Shown here: positions 1-10,135 of the stretch, piece by piece
How positions within the stretch are numbered: the stretch's first letter is position 1
How the letters are laid out: every line of letters starts with the position of its first letter
Assembly: GCA_040882845.1 (NCBI GenBank)
Contig: JBBEAM010000007.1
Span: 310,001 to 374,000 of the forward strand
Origin: JBBEAM01 sp040882845
GTDB taxonomy: Bacteria; Pseudomonadota; Alphaproteobacteria; Kiloniellales; DSM-21159
DNA: 64,000 nucleotides
Direction: 5' to 3'
Notes under the pieces: model-generated
Seen by the model: only the letters and a program-made list of their open reading frames with translations
Database searches by the model: none
What the model was told of the DNA's origin: nothing
Program-made: the position numbers and the translations under genes

Positions 1-2
1 AC

Positions 3-848
3 TTGCTCGCGCACCGGAATATCCGGCGTGAAGAGGATATTGATCGAGCTGGAACAGGTGCATACACGCCCAGTCTACGTGATAATGCCCAAGAAGCTAG
101 GGATAGTCTAGCTAGACTGCTAAATGAAATCCCGGGTAAGGAGGCCTTTCTGGCACTTCAGGAAATATCAGAGGCACACCCTCAAGTGTCATCTCGCCCC
201 TGGTTCGCAAGTCTTGCAAAGGCAAAGGCCGAACAGGACGCTGATTTCGATCCGTGGACCCCGTCGCAAGTGCGGGAGTTTCAAGACAGTCTTGAACGTA
301 CGCCCGCCAATCACAGGGAGTTGGCCGAACTCGCAATCTTGCGCCTTTTAGATCTTAAGGACGATTTGGAAAATGGCGACAGCAGTATTGCGCAGATTCT
401 CAAGGGAGCACCGCTCGAAACTGATATGCGTAAATTTATCGGTCGCGAACTTCGTGAGAAGGCATCTGGTCGGTATTCGATCCCACAAGAAGAAGAGCTT
501 GCTGACGCCAAAAAACCTGACTTGAGATTTCATGGCAAAGGCTTTGACGGACCTGTCCCAGGAGAGCTGAAACTTGCAGACAATTGGAGCGGCCCAGAGC
601 TGTTCGAACGCCTGGAGAACCAGCTTTGCGGTGATTATCTGCGCGACAGACGTTCGGACCGGGGCCTTTTTGTCCTTGTGTACAGAGGTGTGAAGAAGGG
701 CTGGGATGTTCCTGGCTCTGCGAAGCGCGTAGATTTCACTAAATTGGTTCACGCGCTTCAGGAGCACTGGGAGCAGATTTCTCCGAAGTTTTCCGGTATT
801 GAGGAAGTCACAGTCATTGGAATCGACCTGACGAAAAGAACCGGCTAG
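3..848 (+). CDS. C-terminal part of a protein with a PD-(D/E)XK-like domain (5' partial)
   Basis: The frame is open to the left edge, and the only early start is a TTG at position 3 without a visible ribosome site, so this is probably the 3' end of a larger gene. The last ~140 residues resemble a C-terminal domain I associate with large NTPase (NACHT/STAND-like) proteins: an ELREKASGRYS segment, KPDLRF with Asp173, then PGELKLADNW with Glu188 and Lys190, then FERLENQLCGDYLRD and GLFVLVYRG. The spaced D...E-x-K is the pattern of the PD-(D/E)XK nuclease fold. Base composition is clearly more AT-rich than the downstream genes, which suggests acquired DNA. Nuclease activity and a defence role are inferences; the N-terminal domains are outside the window. 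Confidence 0.6.
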   Translation: MLAHRNIRREEDIDRAGTGAYTPSLRDNAQEARDSLARLLNEIPGKEAFLALQEISEAHPQVSSRPWFASLAKAKAEQDADFDPWTPSQVREFQDSLERTPANHRELAELAILRLLDLKDDLENGDSSIAQILKGAPLETDMRKFIGRELREKASGRYSIPQEEELADAKKPDLRFHGKGFDGPVPGELKLADNWSGPELFERLENQLCGDYLRDRRSDRGLFVLVYRGVKKGWDVPGSAKRVDFTKLVHALQEHWEQISPKFSGIEEVTVIGIDLTKRTG

Positions 849-857
849 AAGGCGCGT

Positions 858-876
858 GGCATGCGTCCGGCATGCC
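858..876. other. Inverted repeat after the partial gene
   Basis: GGCATGC-GTCCG-GCATGCC forms a perfect 7-bp stem 10 nt after the stop codon. A weaker outer stem pairs AGAAGG near 848 with CCTTCT near 890. There is no T-run, so it is at best a weak or Rho-assisted transcription end; it also marks the point where composition becomes GC-rich. Confidence 0.35.
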
Positions 877-975
877 GAAGTAGCTGCGCCCTTCTGATCC
901 GCCGGCGGCTCAACCTTTGCAGCCGGGCGCGCCCGGGCCTATATCTGTGAACAGAAGCGAACCAGGGAGAAACCC

Positions 976-2466
976 ATGACTCTGCACGCCAAGGCAGCCG
1001 GCGGAAACGGCGCCCCTCAGCTCAAGGACATGAGCCTGTTCCGCCAGCAGTGCTACATCGACGGCCAGTGGATCGACGCCGACTCCGGCGAAACCCTCGA
1101 GGTGACCAACCCGGCGACCGGCGAGGTGCTGGGCACGGTGCCGAAGATGGGCGAGGCTGAAACCCGCCGCGCCATCGCCGCGGCCGAGAAGGCCTGGCCG
1201 GCCTGGCGCGCCAAGACCGCCAAGGAACGCGCCACGGTGCTGCGCAGGTGGTTCGACCTGATGATGGAGAACCAGGACGATCTGGCCGTGCTGATGACCA
1301 TGGAGCAGGGCAAGCCGCTGGCCGAGGCCAAGGGCGAGATCGCCTACGGCGCCTCCTTCATCGAGTGGTTCGCCGAGGAGGGCAAGCGGATCTACGGAGA
1401 CACCATTCCCGGCCACCAGGCCGATAAGCGGATCGTCGTGATCAAGCAGCCGATCGGCGTCACCGCCGCGATCACCCCCTGGAACTTCCCGACCGCCATG
1501 ATCACCCGCAAGGCCGGACCGGCACTGGCCGCCGGCTGCCCGATGGTGGTCAAGCCGGCCAGCCAGACGCCCTTCTCGGCGCTGGCGCTCTGCGAGCTGG
1601 CCGAGCGCGCCGGCATTCCCGCCGGCATCCTCTCGGTGGTCACCGGCAGTGCCAAGGCGATCGGCGGCGAGATGACCGGCAACCCGATCGTCCGCAAGCT
1701 GACCTTCACCGGCTCGACCGAGATCGGCAAGCTGCTGATGGAGCAGTCGGCTCAGACGGTGAAGAAGGTCTCCATGGAACTGGGCGGCAACGCGCCCTTC
1801 CTGGTGTTCGACGACGCCGATCTCGACGCCGCGGTCGAGGGCGCGATGCTGTGCAAGTTCCGCAACACCGGCCAGACCTGCGTCTGCGCCAACCGCATCT
1901 ACGTGCAGGACAGCGTCTACGACACCTTCGCCGAGAAGCTGGCCGCCAAGGTCAGGGAGCTGAAGGTCGGCTACGGCCTCGAGGATGGGGTCAACCAGGG
2001 TCCGCTGATCGACGTCTCCGGAATGGAGAAGGCCGAAGAGCATGTCGAGGACGCGGTCGCCAAGGGCGCCAAGGTGGTGATCGGCGGCCAGCGCCACGAG
2101 CTTGGCGGCAGCTTCTTCCAGCCGACCCTGCTGACCGGTGTCACCACCGAGATGAAGGTCGCCAAGGAGGAGACCTTCGGCCCGGTGGCGCCGCTGTTCC
2201 GCTTCAAGGACGAGGACGAGGCCATCGCGCTCGCCAACGACACCGAGTTCGGCCTCGCCGCCTACTTCTACGCCACCAACCTCGGCCGCGTCTGGCGCGT
2301 TGCCGAGGCGCTGGAGAGCGGCATCGTCGGCATCAACACCGGGATCATCTCCACCGAGGTTGCGCCCTTCGGCGGCGTCAAGGAATCCGGCGTCGGCCGC
2401 GAGGGCTCGCACTACGGAATCGACGAGTTCCTGGAAGTGAAATACCTCTGCATGGGCGGCGTCTAA
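976..2466 (+). CDS. gabD: NAD(P)-dependent succinate-semialdehyde dehydrogenase
   Basis: This 496-residue aldehyde dehydrogenase oxidises succinate semialdehyde to succinate, the last step of GABA degradation, in the cytoplasm. The cofactor-binding segment ITPWNFPTAMI lies at about 166-176, the catalytic Glu268 is in MELGGN and the nucleophile Cys302 is in NTGQTCVCANR. The second cysteine two residues later is typical of GabD. The ATG is preceded by AGGGAGA. A strong intrinsic terminator follows, so the gene looks monocistronic; no GABA aminotransferase is nearby. Glutarate-semialdehyde dehydrogenase is the main alternative. Confidence 0.88.
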   Translation: MTLHAKAAGGNGAPQLKDMSLFRQQCYIDGQWIDADSGETLEVTNPATGEVLGTVPKMGEAETRRAIAAAEKAWPAWRAKTAKERATVLRRWFDLMMENQDDLAVLMTMEQGKPLAEAKGEIAYGASFIEWFAEEGKRIYGDTIPGHQADKRIVVIKQPIGVTAAITPWNFPTAMITRKAGPALAAGCPMVVKPASQTPFSALALCELAERAGIPAGILSVVTGSAKAIGGEMTGNPIVRKLTFTGSTEIGKLLMEQSAQTVKKVSMELGGNAPFLVFDDADLDAAVEGAMLCKFRNTGQTCVCANRIYVQDSVYDTFAEKLAAKVRELKVGYGLEDGVNQGPLIDVSGMEKAEEHVEDAVAKGAKVVIGGQRHELGGSFFQPTLLTGVTTEMKVAKEETFGPVAPLFRFKDEDEAIALANDTEFGLAAYFYATNLGRVWRVAEALESGIVGINTGIISTEVAPFGGVKESGVGREGSHYGIDEFLEVKYLCMGGV

Positions 2467-2491
2467 GCGCCAGGCGCATCGCCGACAAAGA

Positions 2492-2526
2492 AAGGGCGCG
2501 GTCCCGCAGGCCGCGCCCTTTTCATT
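2492..2526 (+). terminator. Rho-independent terminator of gabD
   Basis: AAGGGCGCGG pairs perfectly with CCGCGCCCTT across a 9-nt loop, followed by TTCATTTT. It lies 25 nt after the gabD stop and before the convergent gene at 2543. Confidence 0.88.
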
Positions 2527-2542
2527 TTCGCGGGCTTGGGAG

Positions 2543-3052
2543 TTACTCTTCCGCCGGCAGAACCTTGAGCCGCCAGGAGCCGATACCGCGCGCCGCGATG
2601 CTGTAACGGCCGGGCTTCAGGGTGCCCGAGGAGCCGCCGCCGGCGCCGATCTGGTTGCCGACCACGTCGAGCAGTTCGCCCTCGGGCCCGTAGACTTCGA
2701 TGGTCAGGATATTGGCCTGGGTTTGCCAGGTGATGCGCCAGGGCTCTTCCATGGTGAAGACCTCGGACTGCCAGTCGTCCTCGCCGGCGAAGCTATGCAG
2801 CGCTTGGCCCGCGCCGTCTTCCTCGTTTGCCGCGTCGTCGAGTCCGGCCAGCGGCTGGGCCAGGCCGTCGTAGCAGGCGAGACGCTCCTCGTCGTCGTCG
2901 ATCGAGGCGCAGGAGATCATCTCGTCGCCCAGTTTCGAGGTGCCGGTCTGCCCGCTTGTCTGCGCCGCTGCGTCCGGGGCATAGCCGGCCGCCGCCAGCA
3001 CCGCCAGCACCGCCAGCACTGCGAAACCCTGCGAGATCGTCCTCATCCTCAT
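2543..3052 (-). CDS. Secreted protein of unknown function
   Basis: A 169-residue exported protein of unknown function. I chose the ATG at 3052 because AAGGAG lies 8 nt upstream and it is followed by a signal peptide: MRMRT, a hydrophobic run and AAAQT as the likely cleavage site. The mature part starts with a Cys-containing DEMISCASIDDDEERLACYDGLAQ segment; this CxxxxDDxxRLACYD pattern is common at the N-terminus of small proteobacterial periplasmic proteins. The C-terminal half is predicted beta-rich (ILTIEVYGPEGELL, GRYSIAARGIGSWRLKVL). It is convergent with gabD and divergent from the MDR reductase. A longer in-frame start exists at 3217 but would bury the signal peptide. Confidence 0.7.
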   Translation of the reverse strand: MRMRTISQGFAVLAVLAVLAAAGYAPDAAAQTSGQTGTSKLGDEMISCASIDDDEERLACYDGLAQPLAGLDDAANEEDGAGQALHSFAGEDDWQSEVFTMEEPWRITWQTQANILTIEVYGPEGELLDVVGNQIGAGGGSSGTLKPGRYSIAARGIGSWRLKVLPAEE

Positions 3053-3339
3053 CGCCCGCTCCTTCGTAGCCTCTTCTGCAAAGTGGCGTCGGCGGAAAGA
3101 TACGCAACCCCTAAGGTTCGCGCCGCCGCCGCTCCCGCCTGCAGCGGCGCGGGAGATCCTGCACAAGCATAGGGAACAAAGCGGCAGGGATGCAAAGGCG
3201 GCGCGCCTGCGCCCCAACCTGGCTTGCGCCCCAGCCTGGCTTGCGGCGCTGCCGTCAAATCGCCGCGATTGCGTTTTGGACTGTGCGGCGCAGAGCGGCT
3301 ACCACTTATGCAGGAAAGCTAAAGAACGGAGCGACAGCG

Positions 3340-4386
3340 ATGACCCAGGCCAAGAACGGCGGCGGGAACCGGCAAATCGTCCTGGCGGCGCGGCCCGATC
3401 CGGCGGTGAGCGAGAGCTGTTTTCGGCTCGAGGAGGCGGCGCGTCCCTCTCCCGGAGAAGGGGAGCTGCTGACCCGGGCGCTCTATCTCTCCATCGACCC
3501 GGCGATGCGCGGCTGGATCGCCGCCGGGCCGAACTATTCGGAACCGGTGGCCCTTGGGGCGCCGATGCGCAGCCTCGCGCTTTCCCAGGTGATCGAGTCG
3601 CGGCATCCGGACTACGCCGCAGGCGAGCTGGTCTACCGCTGGCAGGGCTGGCAGGACTACGCGCTGAGCGACGGCGGCGATATCGACCTCAAGGTCGACG
3701 CAGATGCCTTGCACAAGGCCGGAGCGCCCCTCTCGGCGGCCTGTCATCTGCTCGGTATCACCGGTTTGACCGGCTATCTGGGGCTCACCCTGATCGGTGC
3801 ACCGCAGCCCGGCGAGACCGTGGCGGTCTCCACCGCCGCCGGTGGCGTCGGCTCGGTGGTCGGCCAGGCGGCGAAGAATCTCGCGTGCCGGACCCTGGGG
3901 CTCACCGGCAGCGACGATAAGGTGAAGACCTGCCTGGAGGAGTTCGGCTACGACGCCGCGATCAACTACAAGAGCGCCGAGGACCTCGACGCCGCGGTGG
4001 CCGCGGCGGCGCCGCAGGGCATCGACATCTACTTCGACAACACCGGCGGCGCGATTTCCGACGCCGTGATGCCCCATCTCAACCTCGGCGCGCGGGTCGT
4101 CGTCTGCGGCACCATGGGAATTGCCGGGAAGGCGGAGGGCCCGCGTTACAACCGGCATATCCTGGTCAAGCGCGCGAAGATGCAGGGCTTCCTCATCTTC
4201 GATCACAAGGCGCGATTCGCGGCGGCCACGCAGACCCTGCTGTCCTGGATCGCCGAGGGCAGGCTGACAGGCAGGGAGGATATCACCGAGGGCCTGGAAA
4301 ACGCGCCGCAGGCGCTGCTGCGGCTGCTGGCCGGCGGCAACCGCGGCAAGATGCTGGTCAAGCTGGCGGAGCAGGCGCGCGCGTGA
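3340..4386 (+). CDS. NADP-dependent oxidoreductase, MDR superfamily (CurA/LTB4DH-like)
   Basis: This 348-residue zinc-free medium-chain reductase resembles the leukotriene B4 12-hydroxydehydrogenase/curcumin reductase group, which reduces the alkenal C=C bond with NADPH. Family signatures seen are LSIDPAMRGWI (~50-60), TGLTGYLGL (~141-149), the Rossmann motif STAAGGVGS (164-172) and DIYFDNTGG. No zinc-ligand set is visible. The ATG at 3340 is chosen over an upstream frame that lacks family similarity. The ABC transporter gene starts 10 nt after its stop, so the three genes 3340-6741 probably form one transcript. The physiological substrate is unknown. Confidence 0.85.
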   Translation: MTQAKNGGGNRQIVLAARPDPAVSESCFRLEEAARPSPGEGELLTRALYLSIDPAMRGWIAAGPNYSEPVALGAPMRSLALSQVIESRHPDYAAGELVYRWQGWQDYALSDGGDIDLKVDADALHKAGAPLSAACHLLGITGLTGYLGLTLIGAPQPGETVAVSTAAGGVGSVVGQAAKNLACRTLGLTGSDDKVKTCLEEFGYDAAINYKSAEDLDAAVAAAAPQGIDIYFDNTGGAISDAVMPHLNLGARVVVCGTMGIAGKAEGPRYNRHILVKRAKMQGFLIFDHKARFAAATQTLLSWIAEGRLTGREDITEGLENAPQALLRLLAGGNRGKMLVKLAEQARA

Positions 4387-4396
4387 GAGCGACGGA

Positions 4397-5358
<962 letters not shown>

Positions 5359-5362
<4 letters not shown>

Positions 5363-6741
5363 CTTTCAACCCCGAGTTCCGCCGCAACCTCTGGATCGAG
5401 CTGCGTCTGCATCGTCTGATCGCCATGCCGGCGATTGTCGCCCTGGTGGCGGCGCTGCTGATCTCCCTCGATAGCAGCCTGGGAATTCTGCGCAGCTCGG
5501 CGCTGGCCGCCTTCTACGGCGTGGTCTTTCTTTGGGGCGGGCGCTGCGCCGCCTCGGCGATCGCCGGCGAGGTCAACGGCCGTACCTGGGAGCTGCAGCG
5601 CATGACCGCGCTCGGCGCCTGGTCGATGGCCTGGGGCAAGCTGTTCGGCTGTACCGCCTTCATCTGGTACGGCGGGCTGATGATCCTCGCCCTCTTCGGC
5701 TACGCCTCGGTGGCGCGCCGCGAGATGCCGCTGGAGGGGGCGCTGTACTTCGCCGGCATGGAGATCGCCGCTGGAATCCTGGTCCAGGCCGTCGCGCTGT
5801 CGATCAGCCTGATCCTGCTCAGCAAGAAGCCGCGCAGCGAAACCCTGCCGGTCACCTTCAGTCAGCTGATCGGCCTGGCCGCGGTGCTGGTGATGGCCTG
5901 GCGCCCGGAGTTCGGCCTGGTGCTGGTGCCGCGGTGGGAAGCCTTCGGCGCGGCCAGCTGGTACGGCTTCGCCATCCAGCTGCATCACTTCGCCTTCGCC
6001 TCGGTCGCCGTCTTCGCCGCCTGGGCGGTGTTCGGCGTCTATCGCCTGATGCGCGCCGAGCTGCAGTTCGAGGGCGCGCCCTGGGGCTGGCCGCTCTTCA
6101 CGCTCTTCGTCATCGCCTATCTCTTCGGGTTCCTGAAAGGCGGAGAGATGTTCGGCGTGAAGTCCGGACTGGTGGTGGGATTCTTCGTCGCCCTGGCTGC
6201 CGCCTACATCTCTGTCTTCGCCGACCATAACGGGCCGCTGCGCTACCGGGCGATCTTCGCGGCCCTGGAGGCGGGACGCCCGCGCCTGGCGCTGCGCCGC
6301 CTGCCGCGCTGGCTGCCCAGCGTGCTGCTGCTCGCGATCTTCGCCGGCGGGGCCATGACCGCCGCGGACTTCGATCTCTTCGCCCTGGGGCCGCTGCAAC
6401 TGCGGGTACTGGAGCCCGAGATCGGCCGTCTCTCGCGCCTCTGGGTCGCCGCGGCGGTGCTCTTCGCGCTGCGCGACATCGGCTTCGTGCTGTTGCTCAA
6501 CGCCTGGGGGCATCGGCGGCCGGACCTCACCGCCTTCGTCTACCTGGTGGTGCTCTATGGTCCCGCCGTGTGGCTGCTGCAGCTGGTCGCGCCGCAGTTC
6601 GCCGGCCTGCTGGTCGCGCTGCCGGTGCAGATCTCTGCGCTCTCTCCCGTCTCGGCGGCGGTCCAGGCGGCGATCCTGTTCTTCCTGCTGCTGCAGGCCT
6701 GGCGCCGGCCGCAGGCCCCTGGCCTTGACCGCAAGGCATAG
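5359..6741 (+). CDS. ABC transporter permease-like membrane protein
   Basis: A 460-residue integral membrane protein coupled to the ATPase gene by an ATGA overlap. It has roughly ten to twelve hydrophobic segments, for example IVALVAALLISL near 24-35, several in the middle, and AVQAAILFFLLLQAW at the end. The pattern is that of an ABC-2-like membrane subunit fused to extra helices rather than a classical six-helix permease. With the gene upstream it should form an exporter in the cytoplasmic membrane. No family name or substrate can be assigned. Confidence 0.75.
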
Positions 6742-6843
6742 CAGCGATGACGCTGTAGCTGCGACGGGCGGGCGACAATAGCAGTGCGCGACCCTATCTA
6801 GGAAGCAGCCCTGGGGCACGAGCTGAGCAAGCGGAGCGAAGTC

Positions 6844-8223
6844 ATGGCGAGTTACGACTACGATCTTTTCACCATCGGCGCCGGATCGGGCGGCGTTAGG
6901 GCGAGCCGTTTCGCGGCGAACTACGGCGCGCGGGTCGGCGTCGCCGAGGAACGCCACCTCGGCGGCACCTGCGTCAACATCGGCTGCGTGCCGAAGAAGC
7001 TGATGGTCTATGCCAGCCACTTCTCCGAGGACTTCGAGGATGCCGCCGGCTATGGCTGGCAGGTCGGCGAGCGGCGTTTCGACTGGTCGAAGCTGATCGA
7101 GAACAAGAATGCCGAAATCAACCGCCTGAACGGCATCTACGAGAACCTGCTGAACGGCGCGGGGGTGACGATCCACGACGGCCGCGCCACGGTGGTCGAT
7201 CCGCACACCGTCGAGCTCGACGGGCAGAAGATCACGGCGGCGAACATCCTGGTCGCCACCGGCGGCCTGCCGAGCCGTCCCGACGAGCCGGGCAAGGAGC
7301 TCGGCATCGTCTCCGACGACGTCTTCTTTCTCGAGAAACAGCCCGAAACCATCCTGATCGTCGGCGGCGGCTACATCGCCGTCGAGTTCGCCGGCATCTT
7401 CGCCGGGCTCGGCAGCAAGGTGACGCAGATCTACCGAGGGCCGCTGTTCCTGCGCGGCTTCGACCAGGACGTGCGCGAAACCCTGGCCGGCGAGCTGCCG
7501 AAGAAGGACATCGACCTGCGCTTCAACACCGATATCGCCAAGCTGGAGAAGGACGGCAAGGGCGGCATCGCCGCGACTTTCAAGGACGGCAAGACCGAAA
7601 GCTTCGACGCCGTGCTCTACGCCACCGGCCGCCACCCCAACATCGCGGGCCTGGGCCTGGAAAAGGCCGGGGTCGCGCTGAACCAGAGTGGCGCGGTCAA
7701 GGTCGACGAACACTTCCGCAGCTCGGTGCCCTCGATCTTCGCCATCGGCGACGTCACCGACCGGCTCCAGCTCACTCCCGTGGCCCTGGCCGAAGGCATG
7801 GCTGTCGCCAAGACCCTGTTCAACGGCGAGCCGACTACGGTCGACTACGCCGACATTCCGACCGCGGTCTTCAGCCAGCCGCCGATCGGCACCGTCGGGC
7901 TGACCGAAGAGGAGGCCCGCGCCAAGCACGACAGCGTCGATATCTACCGCTCGACCTTCACGCCGATGAAACACACCATGACCGGGCGGTCGGAGAAGAC
8001 GATGATGAAGCTGGTCGTCGAGCGCGCCAGCCAGAAGGTGCTGGGCGCCCATATGGTCGGCATCGACGCCGGGGAAATCCTCCAGGGCATCGGCATCGCC
8101 ATCAAGGCGGGGGCGACCAAACGCGATTTCGACGCGACCATCGGCATCCATCCGACGGCTGCCGAGGAGTTCGTGACCCTGCGCACACCGCTGCCCGATC
8201 CCGAGCGCAAGGCCGCCGAATAG
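6844..8223 (+). CDS. gor: Glutathione-disulfide reductase
   Basis: A 459-residue FAD flavoenzyme that reduces oxidised glutathione with NADPH. The FAD-binding GAGSGGVRAS lies at 12-21, the redox-active disulfide Cys43/Cys48 in GGTCVNIGCVPKK, the NAD(P)-binding loop in VGGGYIAVEFAG, and the C-terminal active-site motif HPTAAEEFVTL supplies the catalytic His-Glu pair. Length and motifs fit Gor rather than lipoamide dehydrogenase or mercuric reductase. It is followed after 24 nt by a cupin gene. With the two GST-like genes and the monothiol glutaredoxin further on it belongs to the glutathione system. Confidence 0.92.
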   Translation: MASYDYDLFTIGAGSGGVRASRFAANYGARVGVAEERHLGGTCVNIGCVPKKLMVYASHFSEDFEDAAGYGWQVGERRFDWSKLIENKNAEINRLNGIYENLLNGAGVTIHDGRATVVDPHTVELDGQKITAANILVATGGLPSRPDEPGKELGIVSDDVFFLEKQPETILIVGGGYIAVEFAGIFAGLGSKVTQIYRGPLFLRGFDQDVRETLAGELPKKDIDLRFNTDIAKLEKDGKGGIAATFKDGKTESFDAVLYATGRHPNIAGLGLEKAGVALNQSGAVKVDEHFRSSVPSIFAIGDVTDRLQLTPVALAEGMAVAKTLFNGEPTTVDYADIPTAVFSQPPIGTVGLTEEEARAKHDSVDIYRSTFTPMKHTMTGRSEKTMMKLVVERASQKVLGAHMVGIDAGEILQGIGIAIKAGATKRDFDATIGIHPTAAEEFVTLRTPLPDPERKAAE

Positions 8224-8247
8224 GGCACTTAAGGGGGGAGAAAGATC

Positions 8248-8604
8248 GTGGCGAAGTCCATCATCAGAATCGCGACCGGCGCCGCCGGCGAGCCGGAGAT
8301 CGCGGCGATCGATCCGCAGAAGGTGATCTCCGGAGAGCCGATCGCCACCACCGAAAACGTCTACGCGAACGCGGCCGGGAATTTCTTTTCCGGCGTCTGG
8401 TCCTCCAGCGAGGGCAAGTGGCGGATTGCCTACGCCGAGGAGGAATTCTGCGTCCTGCTGTCCGGCCGGGTCGCGCTGACCGACGCAGAGGGCAGGACCG
8501 AGACCTTCTCGGCCGGCGACGCCTTCGTCATCCCGGCCGGCTTCGAGGGCACCTGGGAGACCCTGGAACCGGTGCGCAAGCTCTACGCGATCGGCGAGAT
8601 CTGA
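8248..8604 (+). CDS. Cupin domain protein (EutQ/DUF861-like)
   Basis: A 118-residue single-domain cupin. The beta-barrel is recognised from GVWSSSEGKWRIAYAEEEFCVLLSGRVALTD (~51-81) followed by AGDAFVIPAGFEGTWETLEPVRKLYAI; this WxxxE-F-LLSG-GD-F-IP-G-GTW order is typical of Cupin_3. The usual metal-binding His set is not evident, so a non-enzymatic or sensor role is possible. The start is GTG at 8248 with AAGGGGGGAG 8 nt upstream. It probably shares a transcript with gor. Specific function unknown. Confidence 0.75.
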   Translation: MAKSIIRIATGAAGEPEIAAIDPQKVISGEPIATTENVYANAAGNFFSGVWSSSEGKWRIAYAEEEFCVLLSGRVALTDAEGRTETFSAGDAFVIPAGFEGTWETLEPVRKLYAIGEI

Positions 8605-8632
8605 TGCGGCGTGCTGGATAACCACTGGAAAT

Positions 8633-8682
8633 GCCTGGGCTCAGGCGCTAAAACCCTAGGTCCCGCGGCGGGAGCCGCGGAC
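8633..8682 (+). promoter_or_regulatory. Two hairpins in the leader of the DAHP synthase gene
   Basis: GCCTG-GGCT-CAGGC (8633-8646) and a long GC stem GTC(C)CGCGGC-GGGA-GCCGCGGAC (8660-8682) stand in the 107-nt gap before the gene. Neither is followed by a T-run, and short leader frames here contain no Trp, Phe or Tyr codon cluster, so classical attenuation is not supported. They could form an mRNA leader structure or end the upstream transcript. Confidence 0.35.
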
Positions 8683-8711
8683 TGGCGAAGTAAAGATCAA
8701 GAGATTTCAAA

Positions 8712-10103
8712 ATGACCGCGAAGTGGTCGCCGGACAGCTGGCGCACAAAACCCATTCTGCAGGTTCCGGACTATCCGGATGCCGAGGCTCTCGAACGGGT
8801 CGAGGAGACCCTGTCACACTACCCGCCGCTGGTTTTCGCCGGCGAGGCGCGGGCGCTCAAGGAGTCCCTGGGCGAGGTGGCGGAGGGCAAGGCCTTTCTG
8901 CTGCAAGGCGGCGACTGCGCGGAGTCCTTCGCAGAGTTCCACGCCAACAACATCCGCGACACCTTCCGGGTGCTGCTGCAGATGGCCGTGGTGCTGACCT
9001 TCGGCGCCGCCCTGCCGGTGGTCAAGGTCGGCCGCATGGCCGGACAGTTCGCCAAGCCGCGCTCGGCCGCGACCGAAACCATCGGCGGCGTCGAACTGCC
9101 GAGCTACCGCGGCGATATCGTGAACGGCATCGAGTTCGAGGAGGCCGCGCGTCACCCCGATCCCGAACGCCTGCTGCGCGCCTACAACCAGGCGGCGGCG
9201 ACGCTGAACCTGCTGCGCGCCTTCGCCCAGGGCGGTTTCGCCGACCTGCACAAAGTGCATCGCTGGAACCTGGAGTTCGTCTCCGGCTCGGCCCAGGGCG
9301 CGCGCTACGAGGAGCTGTCGCAGCGGATCGACGAATCGCTCGCCTTCATGGAGGCCTGCGGGATCACCCCCGACACCGTGCCGCAGCTGCGCGAAACCGA
9401 CTTCTACACCTCCCACGAGGCGCTGCTGCTGCCCTACGAGCAGCCGCTCACCCGGATCGATAGCCTGACCGGGCAGTGGTACGGCTGCTCGGCGCATCTG
9501 CTGTGGATCGGCGACCGCACCCGGCAGCTCGATTCGGCCCATGTCGAGTTCATGCGCGGCATCAAAAATCCGATCGGCCTGAAATGCGGGCCGAGCCTGG
9601 AACCCGACGAGCTGCTGCGGCTGATCGACGCGCTCAATCCGGAGAACGAGCCGGGGCGTCTGACCCTGATCTCCCGGATGGGCTCCGACAAGGTCGAGCA
9701 GGAGCTGCCGAAGCTGATCCGCGCGGTCGAACGCGAAGGCCGCAAGGTGGTCTGGTCCTGCGATCCGATGCACGGCAACACCGTCAAGTCCTCCTCCGGC
9801 TACAAGACCCGGCCGTTCGACCGGATCCTCGGCGAGGTCAAGGGCTTCTTCGCGGTGCACCGGGCCGAGGGCAGCTACGCCGGCGGCGTCCACTTCGAGA
9901 TGACCGGCCAGGACGTCACCGAGTGCATCGGCGGCGCCCAGGCGATCAGCGACGAAACCCTCGGCGACCGCTACCACACCCACTGCGACCCGCGGCTCAA
10001 CGCCAACCAGGCGCTGGAACTCGCCTTCCTGATCGCCGGCGAGCTCAAGGCCGAGCGTCTGGCGCGCGGCGACGTGCGCGCGGCCGCCGCAGCGGGAGCC
10101 TGA
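8712..10103 (+). CDS. aroG: 3-deoxy-7-phosphoheptulonate synthase, class II
   Basis: A 463-residue class II (plant/mycobacterial-type) DAHP synthase that condenses phosphoenolpyruvate with erythrose 4-phosphate, the first step of the shikimate pathway. Signatures are the N-terminal WSPDSWRTKPILQVPDYPD, the metal-ligand Cys69 in LLQGGDCAESF, KVGRMAGQFAKPRS, IGDRTRQLDSAHVEF, and CDPMHGNT with the metal His. The C-terminal HFEMTGQDVTECIGG completes the active site. The length matches class II, so no regulatory domain is fused. Start ATG at 8712 follows a 107-nt leader with two hairpins. Confidence 0.93.
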   Translation: MTAKWSPDSWRTKPILQVPDYPDAEALERVEETLSHYPPLVFAGEARALKESLGEVAEGKAFLLQGGDCAESFAEFHANNIRDTFRVLLQMAVVLTFGAALPVVKVGRMAGQFAKPRSAATETIGGVELPSYRGDIVNGIEFEEAARHPDPERLLRAYNQAAATLNLLRAFAQGGFADLHKVHRWNLEFVSGSAQGARYEELSQRIDESLAFMEACGITPDTVPQLRETDFYTSHEALLLPYEQPLTRIDSLTGQWYGCSAHLLWIGDRTRQLDSAHVEFMRGIKNPIGLKCGPSLEPDELLRLIDALNPENEPGRLTLISRMGSDKVEQELPKLIRAVEREGRKVVWSCDPMHGNTVKSSSGYKTRPFDRILGEVKGFFAVHRAEGSYAGGVHFEMTGQDVTECIGGAQAISDETLGDRYHTHCDPRLNANQALELAFLIAGELKAERLARGDVRAAAAAGA

Positions 10104-10135
10104 AACGCGCCTCCAGCCCGTCTTGGAACCATGCC

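Noticed and set aside
3218..3245. Direct repeat CCTGGCTTGCG (3218-3228 and 3235-3245)
   Set aside because: Only two short copies in a divergent intergenic region; too little to call an operator or mobile trace.
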